40,665 bases of DNA, taken from positions 1 through 40,665 of the forward strand of contig CACFTI010000021.1 in assembly GCA_902569115.1 (NCBI GenBank), written 5' to 3'. The notes beneath the pieces were generated by a model. That model did not search any database. It was not told the origin of the DNA and saw nothing but the letters and a program-made list of their open reading frames with translations. Below, piece after piece: positions 14,647 through 24,400 of this stretch (position 1 is the first letter of the stretch; each line of letters opens with the position of its first letter). Both the position numbers and the translations under genes were made by a program. Source of the stretch: an uncultured Verrucomicrobiota bacterium. GTDB lineage: Bacteria > Verrucomicrobiota > Verrucomicrobiia > Opitutales > Seribacteraceae.

Positions 14647-17298
14647 CTAAAATAATTCCAATTGAGATATATCTTTTAGATTATTCGGAACCGGAACTTC
14701 CTTTTTGGGTTTTGTTTTTGGGGGTCGCTGAGGTTTCTTCTTTATAGAATCTTGCTTAAGACTTAAAGCATCTGATTTGAAGTTTTGCCCATTCTGGACT
14801 TCACTTTGCCCACCCTCAAGATGACCAAGAATTTCTTTAGCTCTTTGGACGACTTGATCGGGTAATCCAGCGAGGCGGGCAACTTGTATGCCGAATGATC
14901 TTTCAGAGGCACCCGGGGTCACCTGTCGCACGAAAATAATTTCATCGTTCCATTCTTTCACTGCTACAGCAAAATTCTTCAGTCGTGGAAGTTTTTCCGC
15001 AAGTTGTGTTAATTCATGATAATGAGTTGCGAAAAGAGTTTTGGGCCCGGTTTGTTTTTCTCCATGCAGATGCTCGACCACGGACCAAGCAATACTAAGC
15101 CCATCATAGGTACTTGTTCCTCTACCAATCTCATCAAGAACGATCAGGCTGTTAGGGGTACAATTATTAAGAATGTTAGCGGTTTCATTCATTTCAACCA
15201 TGAAGGTCGAATTACCCCTGGCCAATTCATCTCCTGCACCGACTCGTGAAAAAATACGGTCGACGACTCCCATTCTGCAATGTTTGGCAGGAACCCCGCA
15301 TCCAACCTGTGCCATCAGGGCAATGATCGCCACTTGCCGAATAAAAGTTGATTTTCCCGCCATATTTGGACCAGTAATCAAGGCAATCTGGTCGACTTCT
15401 GAAGATAAAAAACAGTCATTAGGCACAAAGGCGTGTGTGCCCGCCAAACCTAGACTTTCCTGTTTAAGAACCAATTCAACGACGGGGTGACGCCCTTGCT
15501 CAATCTCAAGTACTGTGGAATCAGGAATAAATTGGGGCATACAATAATCTCGTTCCCGACAAATGCCCCCCCAGGAGGAAAAAAGATCGATTTCCGCCAA
15601 AACTTTAGCCACCTCCAATAATTCACTGGCATAGCTTAGGGTCTCCTCAACCAATCCAATAAAAAGTTCCTGTTCCCTCGCCACCGCAGTCTCCTCGGCG
15701 TTTACAATCTCTTTCTCTTTTTGTCTCAGTTCATCAGTATAAAAACGTTCTGCATTGGTCATCGTCTGTTTACGGATGTAATGATCGGGGACTAAGTGAA
15801 GGTTAGCTTTTGTAACTTCAATAAAATATCCAAAAGCACCATTATATTTTACTTTAAGGTTCGAAATACCAGTCTGGTCCCTTTCACTATTCTCAAGTTC
15901 AGTGATCCATCTCTTACCCCCCGTTGCCATTTCCCGCAGTTTATCAAATTCCTGATCATAGCCGACACGGATTACCGCCCCTCCCTGCCCTTTCACATCA
16001 ACTTTGATTTCCGCAGGTAATTCTTCTTCCAAGGCACGCTCAAGTAATTCTCTCAATGGATCAAAAGTTCTAATCTCACCGGCAAGACTGCAAATAGATG
16101 ATAATTCATCATCAACTTGCAAAAGTATCTCACGAAGTTCAGGTAAACCACGCAACATGGTTCGCAAGCCACCCAATTCCCTTGGTCTTGCAATTCGATT
16201 TTGCAACCTGCCAAGAATTCTCTCTATATCACTACCGGACTTAAATATGGATGAAACTTTACCCACAAGTAGGGGGCGACTCATAAACTCTGCAACACAT
16301 CCCTGACGCCGATGAATTTCCTGCAAATCCTTTTCCGGAGCCCCAAGGTAACGCTCTAAAAGACGCGATCCAGCAGCTGAAGAGGTTTGATCCATGATAT
16401 CCAAAAGGGAGCCAGTTCGACTGTGTGAGGTCGTTTTAAACACTTCAAGATTTCTCTGAGTGGCGGGATCCAATAGCAAAGTACTGCCTCCTTGCCACCT
16501 TTCTAATGTGCTTAAGTTGCCGGGTTTTCCCTTCAGTACATCCTCTGCATATACCAATACGGCTCCTGCCGGGCCAAGTGCAGGATGGTCAAGTTGGATA
16601 CCAAAACCCTCCAGATTCATCACACCGAGGGATTCCATAACTTCACGAGCCCCAGACCGCTGATCAAAATCAAAATCCGGTCTTTCTGTGCGCGTAATTC
16701 CTTCCCACAAAAACTCTAGGTCATCGAGAAACCTCCCACTAAGCCCAAGTGAACTAACTCTACGACCCCAACTTTCGGGTAAGAGAATCTCACGGGAATT
16801 GACTCCACTGATAACAGACAGAAAGTCATAAGGATCTGTAAATGAGCCTACCCTGAATTGCCCGGTCGATAAATCGAGCCAAGAAGCAAGAAGTTTCTTT
16901 TTTTCGACTGTCACTGCCAATAAAAAATGATTAGCAATCGCATCTAATTGCCGATCCTCTAGGACGGTTCCCGGAGTAAGGATTCGAGTAATACCTCGCT
17001 TGACCAACTTGCCAGTCTGGGCCACTTCCAATTGATCACAAATGGCTACTTTATGACCAAGATTAAGCAGTTTGGTGAGATAACCTTCTGCCGCATGAAA
17101 AGGAATGCCTGCCATCGGCATGTCATGCCGCTTGGTCAAAGTTATGCCGAGAAGCGACGCTCCACGCTCCGCATCTTTTTCAAACATTTCGTAAAAATCG
17201 CCAAGGCGAAATAAAAGCAGAGTATCCTCCTCAAGGCTTGCACGGGCCTCTCGGTACTGCTTCATCATCGGAGTTTCACCTGTTGGCTTTTTACTCAT
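14647..17298 (-). CDS. mutS: DNA mismatch repair protein MutS
   Basis: This full-length 883-residue MutS1 recognises base mismatches and small loops and then recruits MutL using ATP. The N-terminal mismatch-reading Phe-x-Glu is present as GDFYEMF (F35, E37). The core and lever domains follow, then the ATPase with Walker A GPNMAGKSTFIRQVA (about 640-655), the signature SRVGAGDELARGNSTFMVEM, Walker B IVLDEIGRGTSTYDG and the ATHYHEL switch. The protein ends with a Lys/Pro-rich linker and ISQLELF, matching the consensus for binding the DNA polymerase sliding clamp at the very C-terminus. mutL is not in the window. The hydrolase gene starts immediately after the stop. Confidence 0.98.
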   Translation of the reverse strand: MSKKPTGETPMMKQYREARASLEEDTLLLFRLGDFYEMFEKDAERGASLLGITLTKRHDMPMAGIPFHAAEGYLTKLLNLGHKVAICDQLEVAQTGKLVKRGITRILTPGTVLEDRQLDAIANHFLLAVTVEKKKLLASWLDLSTGQFRVGSFTDPYDFLSVISGVNSREILLPESWGRRVSSLGLSGRFLDDLEFLWEGITRTERPDFDFDQRSGAREVMESLGVMNLEGFGIQLDHPALGPAGAVLVYAEDVLKGKPGNLSTLERWQGGSTLLLDPATQRNLEVFKTTSHSRTGSLLDIMDQTSSAAGSRLLERYLGAPEKDLQEIHRRQGCVAEFMSRPLLVGKVSSIFKSGSDIERILGRLQNRIARPRELGGLRTMLRGLPELREILLQVDDELSSICSLAGEIRTFDPLRELLERALEEELPAEIKVDVKGQGGAVIRVGYDQEFDKLREMATGGKRWITELENSERDQTGISNLKVKYNGAFGYFIEVTKANLHLVPDHYIRKQTMTNAERFYTDELRQKEKEIVNAEETAVAREQELFIGLVEETLSYASELLEVAKVLAEIDLFSSWGGICRERDYCMPQFIPDSTVLEIEQGRHPVVELVLKQESLGLAGTHAFVPNDCFLSSEVDQIALITGPNMAGKSTFIRQVAIIALMAQVGCGVPAKHCRMGVVDRIFSRVGAGDELARGNSTFMVEMNETANILNNCTPNSLIVLDEIGRGTSTYDGLSIAWSVVEHLHGEKQTGPKTLFATHYHELTQLAEKLPRLKNFAVAVKEWNDEIIFVRQVTPGASERSFGIQVARLAGLPDQVVQRAKEILGHLEGGQSEVQNGQNFKSDALSLKQDSIKKKPQRPPKTKPKKEVPVPNNLKDISQLELF

Positions 17299-17365
17299 AA
17301 AAAAGTCCTCTTATCGAAGACCGAAGTGAATGCCAGGTCAAGGGAATGTAATTCCCAAAAGAACT

Positions 17366-18346
17366 CTAGAAATTCTTTGTTAACCCAATCTCAAAAAGAT
17401 GAGCAGAGATTGCATCGTATGCCAAATATTCATTCACATTCAAAACTCGGTATGCCAGCGAGGCATCCCAACCAATGCCTATTTCATAGGCCATAGCTAC
17501 AAGAAAATCATATGAGAATAGTGTAGCCGTTTCTCCCAAAGAGGAAGCTATGTTGCCACTAAAATTAGAAATTGTTCTTCTTTCAGCAAACCCAAAGCCG
17601 GCAGCTGCTCTGATCGAACCTTTTTCCCCCAAAGGCACACCATAGCCTAGCCTTGCCCCTAAATTGGTAATCTCTGTGGAACCATCGACCAAGATTAGAC
17701 CAACGCCCACAGAATCTTTAGCACCCGAAAAATCATTTGAATAGTGACTTAAGTGAACTTCACCAGTCAAATTGCCCCATCGCTTTCCATAGCTTACTCC
17801 TAGGCCAAAGCCTACATCATGATCTGCATCAGGTATTAAATTGCTCTCGGCTATTTTCATTCCACCCGAAACCAGGGAGAAACCTATAAAAGGTTGGAAA
17901 TAAAATGAACCCTTCTCGTCTTCCAAATAACGAGGGGGTATAACTTTCACCTCCAAGACCTTTTCTGCCACCGTTTGGTTACCCTCTTCATTTGCTTCTG
18001 CGTTTGCATCAAACTTTGGTTCCTCAATTTTATTGTCCTCCCCCATTATTTGAAGAATGATTTCATCATCGGAGAGCATAGCTGGAGACTTCGTCCTGAT
18101 GGGTCCTGGTAATTTATCAAAATCAGATTGAGCAGCAGAAGTTTGACTCAATGAACTTTCAGGCACATCAAATTTTATACCCGAAATTTCGTTGAGCTCA
18201 GTAGTTGCATCACGAAATCTTTCTTCGAGTTTGTCCAAGTATTGGTCGCGGGTGATCATTTCACTTGGTGATTGAGCAAGCAAATTCCCAACGGAAATAA
18301 CCGCTAAAAGTTGTACGCTAAAAAAACTGTGAATGATGCCCTTCAT
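17366..18346 (-). CDS. Outer-membrane beta-barrel protein
   Basis: This 326-residue protein begins with a Sec signal peptide (hydrophobic core FFSVQLLAVISVGNLLAQ, likely cut after AQ). A soluble acidic region of about 120 residues follows, then about 180 residues of alternating hydrophobic/polar strands with Gly and aromatics (FYFQPFIGFSLVSGG, VGFGLGVSYGKRWG, NLGARLGYGVPLG, LFSYDFLVAMAYEIG). It ends in FEIGLTKNF, a terminal aromatic as used by the BAM machinery. It resembles the OmpA/OmpW-like eight-strand barrel class in size, but no specific family is certain. It lies 106 bases downstream of the giant cadherin-like gene on the same strand, so a functional link such as surface display or anchoring is possible. 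Confidence 0.72.
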   Translation of the reverse strand: MKGIIHSFFSVQLLAVISVGNLLAQSPSEMITRDQYLDKLEERFRDATTELNEISGIKFDVPESSLSQTSAAQSDFDKLPGPIRTKSPAMLSDDEIILQIMGEDNKIEEPKFDANAEANEEGNQTVAEKVLEVKVIPPRYLEDEKGSFYFQPFIGFSLVSGGMKIAESNLIPDADHDVGFGLGVSYGKRWGNLTGEVHLSHYSNDFSGAKDSVGVGLILVDGSTEITNLGARLGYGVPLGEKGSIRAAAGFGFAERRTISNFSGNIASSLGETATLFSYDFLVAMAYEIGIGWDASLAYRVLNVNEYLAYDAISAHLFEIGLTKNF

Positions 18347-18452
18347 TAAAACACAAAGAATATATAATTAGGTAATAAGTCTCGAAAGGTAAAGAGATTA
18401 CTTTCGACTTAGCAGGGCTTCTTATAAACTAAATATCCAAGCTAAGGAAGTA

Positions 18453-21400
18453 TTATCCGGGAGATGTGCCAGCGGTAAGAAATGTGAGCGTACGCGAGTA
18501 ACCTTTGAAAAGAAATTCAAATTTAATTGCATTTTTTTGATCTGCCGTAAAGTGGCTCGACTCTTCAATATATTTAATTTTATCCTCGACGCTCATACTC
18601 GCAATATCGTTCACAATTTTTTGGGTAACAATCTTATATTGGGCATCTTCAAAATTCTCTTGGGAAAGCCACTCGCCAGCGTCTTGATTATAAATCGGCC
18701 ATGTCAAGGATTGAGACTGATTGGTTGTAAAAGTAAACCAACTTGTAAAATCATTTAAATAAGCATCCGGAGCATACCTTTCTCCTGTCCAAAACCAGCC
18801 AATATCCTGTTGCCACATCCAAGTAACAGATTCAATTTTCGATACTTCCAGGATGTACAACCAACCTAAGTCGTTGTGAAAAATCCAATTTTGGGGTGAT
18901 TCAATATAAAAACCAAAATTTTTCAGAAATTTCCAATTAGGCAGAGTCGCCACTTCATGAACAACTATGTATGCTGTTCCTGTTGATTGAAACCCTGATG
19001 ATTCCTGAAGAGTGTATTGGAATGAATCGAGCCCCAAAAAGGTAGAGGATGGGGTGTATTCAAGAGTTTGGCTATCAATTGTCGAAATAGTCCCATGTTC
19101 TGCCTGTCCGAACGAAGCAATGAATAAACCTGTAGAATCGTTCGAATCAGGGAAATTAGAATCATTAGCCAAAACTTTTAGTTCTATGCTATCTCCATAG
19201 CTTGGTTTATAAGTAAAAATATCCTCAGCAGCTTGTGGAGGATCTTCGACAGGAGTAACTACAAAAGTTAAAGTGTAGTCTTGAACAAGAGTTTGATCCT
19301 GAACAGAAAAAATCATGCGGTCCGTACCGAAAAAGTCCCTCTTAGGTTCGTACCTGTAGGTACCATTTTCGTTACTACTGAAAACTCCATTAACAGGGGA
19401 AGATTTTATGACAAAATCGAAAACTGCACTCGGGTCTTCTGGGTCCGAAATCTGTAAAGCACCTTCCCAATAGCTTTCCTCTGCCAAAGTAATAGTATCA
19501 GTCGTCAGACCTGGTGGCTCATTAACAGGTAAAACCTCTATCTTTAAGCTCAAAACACTTTTGTATCCAAGCTCATCAATTCCAACAACATCGACTTCGT
19601 ACAAATTAGAAGGATTTCCAGACTCATCGAGAACGCCAAGGGGCGTTTCATAATCCGGCGGACTAATAAACTGCAAAAGATTGGTGGAAGCATTTACCTC
19701 AAATAGTGACTGATTTATTCCTGAACCACCAGTCGTTGTAAAAGTAACATCGTTATCCCACAGTTCACTTTTACCCAGGTAAACCACGCTCGCATTATTT
19801 TCATATACCCCCTTGGTACCAGTTAGTTCAATTGTTCCACTGGTAATTTCCTGTCCATCAACCACGACATAAGGTTTCACAATCTCAACCTGCAGGGCGA
19901 GGCTGATTGTGTGAGTGGGATCACCATCACGGATTTCGATTTCAACTTCGTAAATATTGTCTTCGCTTCCTACTGGTAAATCTTCGGGTTGGTCTAATGA
20001 GGGAAAGTCGGGATCAGCACTCCCAAATGCGAGCATGGATGATTCAGACATATTAAGATCTAGAAACCTATCTTTATCTATTCCGCCAACAATTTCATAT
20101 TCCAGTTTATCGCCATCCGCATCCGTAACATTGAGATCTATGACTAGATGACTCGATTCATTGTGAAGAATTTTGGTGGTGCCTTGCAACTGGGTATTAT
20201 TAATGACCGGTACGTTGTCATTATTATTAGCCACTCGAATAGTAAAATTATGATCCGAATAAATTCCCGCTGCGTCTGTTATCCGCACGGAACGCTCCCA
20301 TTTGATGTGCGAAGGGTAAGTGTACTTATGTGGGTGTGAATCTGGGAGACTGGTTGTCAATCCCCACTTGTGTGCCAAGTATCCCTCTAATTTTTGACGA
20401 TCAATGGATGATGTTGAATTTAGCACAATGAATTCACCGATTTTTCCAGCAAATGAAGGATGTCCAATTTGAAGGTATTGTGAAGTGTCGGTGGGCAAAT
20501 TACTACCACTAGAAGAAGTGCCGGGAACTTCCGTTCCATTGATGAACATTTTAGATGATTCGTAATCCGTACCACTGCTTCTCTCCCACACTTGAAGTCC
20601 AGGAGAAGTCGCTACTGTTCCGAAAACAACACCTCCATCTCCAAATCTCCAAGCCCATCCGCCAGTACCTGCTGAAAGACTAAGTTTACCATTTGGTCCA
20701 TAGCCTAATTGGAAAACTCGATCAGTTATTGATTTATTTACATCAATAGAAGAAACCATCAAGATCATTAAATCAGGATTGGCAGGTAAACCTAAACGAT
20801 TACTGAAAGCTTCTAATTCGTCATCTATTCCATCAAAACTGACTGCGGGCAGACCATTTATTGAATTTTTAACCAGAGTTGGTCTCTCTGCAGGACTGGT
20901 TTGACTGACATTATTATCCAACCCGCTCTTATCTTTCCACCTACCTACGGTCGACAAAGCAAGTTGGGGGTTATTAGAAGAGGCATTTGCAAACATCGTA
21001 GTATTATCATCTGCATCCAACCAAAGGAGTAGATTTGTAGCATCGGTAGGCAGAAAGTCCTCAATGCTCTTTGATGGGTTTTCAAAATCAACCCCTTTAG
21101 GATCTCTAAATTTCAATTCACCAGATGAAGTAAGAGAAAAGACGGTATCGGAAAAATTTGGGTCACTCCAACTCCAACTTAAGTCACCCGATGTATCATC
21201 AGTTGCGGATAAGATAGCAATATTCTGCTGGGACTCAGGCAAGTCATATAAGGAATTAGATATAAGACTTGGAGGATCATTTACGGGATTCACCTGAACG
21301 ATGATTTCCAATTCGCCTGTCTGACCAGATTGATTGGTAACCGCAATTTTAAACGAGTCATTACCGTAGAAGTCTTGATTGGGAACATAAGAGAATGAAT

Positions 21401-24400
21401 TATTAGCATCAAAATTTGCATCTCCGCTGGTAGGCTCCATTGAAATACTATATGGGTTTGCAGAAAGACCAAAAGAAAGATTACCCGCATCATCCGTGGC
21501 TGTTATAACATGGCTCCATAAAATGGTATCCTCCTCTATTTCATAACTTGTTACTGTATTTACATCAAAGGAGGCAGGTTCAGGTCCATTTTTAATTTCG
21601 ATGGTAATATTTTGCTCATCATATCCAGGGTTAGTTCCACTGTCAGTCGCCTTAACAATGACTTCATATGTGTTATCGGCTCCATTATCCGATGGATCTT
21701 CAAAATCAGGAGCAGATAAAAATATTAGACTTCCGCTCGTTGCATTAATATCAAAAAGTTGTGCATCTAAACCACCCGAAATTGAAAAAGAAACCGTCTC
21801 ATCGTCTTCGTCATTGGAAGCATTTATATCAGCAATTTCTCCTATTGTATTTTCAGTAACAGTGAGAGGAAAATCCCATTTATCCGATGGAGAAGAACCA
21901 GTCGGACCGGGATACTTTGAGGAGGAAGAGATAACCGGATCATCATTAACATCCTTCACATACACAGTTACTTTTTTGGTTGTACTTCCTCCACTTGCGT
22001 CCCCTACCTTGACAATTACTTCATAAAAGTTATCAGTTCCATAGTCAGTGGGGTTTTCGTGATCAGGAAGAGTTTTAAAATACAACTTACCATCATCTTT
22101 GAAACGAATCTCATCAAACAAAAGTTCATCATCCCCACCATCAAACGAGTAACTAAACAACTCTGATTTGCCTTCAAGATCAACGAGAGCAATTGACTCT
22201 ATGGTCGATCCGCTTTCAGGATTTGATGTTCCTGCCAGCAGCACAGGATCCTTGAAAGAGCCGTCGTTTGTGGCATGTGCTTCGTACAGAGATAAATATC
22301 CAGTAGCCCCGTCAGTGAATACAATGCAGACACCTGTGTCAGTGCCAGCCGGATAAATCTCGATATTTTCTGGACGATAGAGTGCCTTATTCGTATCAGA
22401 ATGCAGGGGAAGTACTTGAGTGGGTTCGGCGAAATCCCCAGAGGAATCCTGCACCAGAACCTTCATTCTCGACCGGATACCGTCCGCAGAATTAAAATCA
22501 CCGGTGGTGTAAACCAAATCCATTCGACCATCTGAAGTAAAATCATAAGCTTTTACCTGAAAACCATCTCCATCAAATTGACCAATATTTTTCGAGGTTA
22601 CCGATAATTTGTCATTGGTTCCCATGCCGTTGTTATAAAGAAGTGTGATAGCATCCTCTCCAGCGACAAGGATATCGAGAGAACCTGAATTATCTACATC
22701 TGCAAGCTCAACAAAACTTGGCTTCAAAATTCCCAGATCTGTTTGAAAATCTACGTTTGGGGTGGATTCGAAAGTTGCACTTCCATCATTCAATAGAAGG
22801 CTTACCAGGCCTTCACTATCGCTATCCAACCGCCTTGATAAAATGAGATCGTTGTAGGAATCTCCATCCATATCCCCAATGGCAAAATGAACCAACTCTT
22901 GCCCACTGGAAGAATAGTCCGATGTCCACAAAGTAGATGGACCGGTGAAAGATCCAGTGCCATCATTTTTATAAAGAGAAATTATATCAGGATCTGAACC
23001 AACAAATGAGACCACTAAATCCAAATCGCCATCTTGATCCAAATCGTTGGCCTTCGCATATGCAGGCTGGGTGTTGCTTGTAAGAGATGGTTGACTAAGA
23101 AAACTACCTGAGGCGAAATCGAATTGTAAATGCCTAATTTGACTATTTGATTTTTCAAGCACGATTATATCTTCATAACCATCCTTATTAAAATCGCCAT
23201 GCACTAAAAGCGAGGGTGTGAGCGTATCGTCAGCAGTCGTCCACAAACCAGATGTGTAAGAATTAGTTATTGTAGAATCATCACCTGTATGAGCAAAAAA
23301 CCTAATTTCCCCATCAGAAGTATGGTACAATAGGTCATGCCTGTGAAGATCAGAATCTTGATCGGATACTTCTATATCAACCACAAATCCTGTTTTCTCA
23401 TCCACAATTACTTGCGTAAGTCCTGTGTTCTCTATTATTGGAGCATCGTTAGCTTCCAGAATATTGAAAGTTAAATCTTGTGTAATGGTAGTTCCCTTGA
23501 TTCTTACCTGCACATTGTAAGTATTAACACCTCCTGAATCAGTCGGGTTTTCATAATCAGGTGGTGTAATGAAACTTAACTCGTTGGTTACTACATTGAG
23601 GGTGAAAAATTCCTGATCATCTCCACCTGAAATTTCTAGTTCCAAAACGCTTCCAGAATCTTCGGTGGAGATATCAATTTGGGTAAGCCCGAAATCATTT
23701 TCATTGGTTGATGTAGTAACTGCACTCCCTGCGTCGAAGACTGGCGGTTCGACCAAGTTTGTAATTGAGAGATAAACTAAATGGGTGACCTGATGTGGAT
23801 CCAAAGCATCTGTGGTCGCACTTACCTCCAAAACATAAGAATTGTTATCATCACGAACAGTACCTTGGCCATTCTCAAAATCCAAAGGAGAAATAACGGA
23901 TATTCTTCCAGTAACAGCATCAATACTAAATATCGATGCATTATTATCATTATTACCTGGATCGAAAGGTGTTAAGGCGTAGATTATCGCATTTTCATAC
24001 CCAGAGGGAGAAACATCTATGTCCCTGGCCTGCACTTCAAAAAAGCTGGTATGCATGGATGCTTCCTGCAATGAACCAGCATCTTTATAAACAACACTGA
24101 AATTACCATCACCATAGTCAAAAGTCGCCATTTCATCATCATCTAAATAGTTGAGCTGCAAATCGAAACTTCCAGACGAGCTATCGCTATCTGTTACGAT
24201 TACGGTAACATCATATGTTTTATCTGTATCAAAATCATTGGGTTCCTCAAAATTCGGAGGACTTCTCAAGGTTAGTGTGGTTAAATTACCCTCGGTTGGG
24301 GTTAATTTAAATAAGGATGAATCATTACCGCTCAATGACCAATACATGGAAGCAGCAGGAGGATTGTCATACAAATCTGATGCATTCAGTTCCATCTTCC

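Noticed and set aside
21601-22026. A 141-residue plus-strand frame inside the giant gene
   Set aside because: Antisense shadow of cadherin repeats; its Ser/Leu/Val bias reflects the reverse complement of acidic repeat codons.
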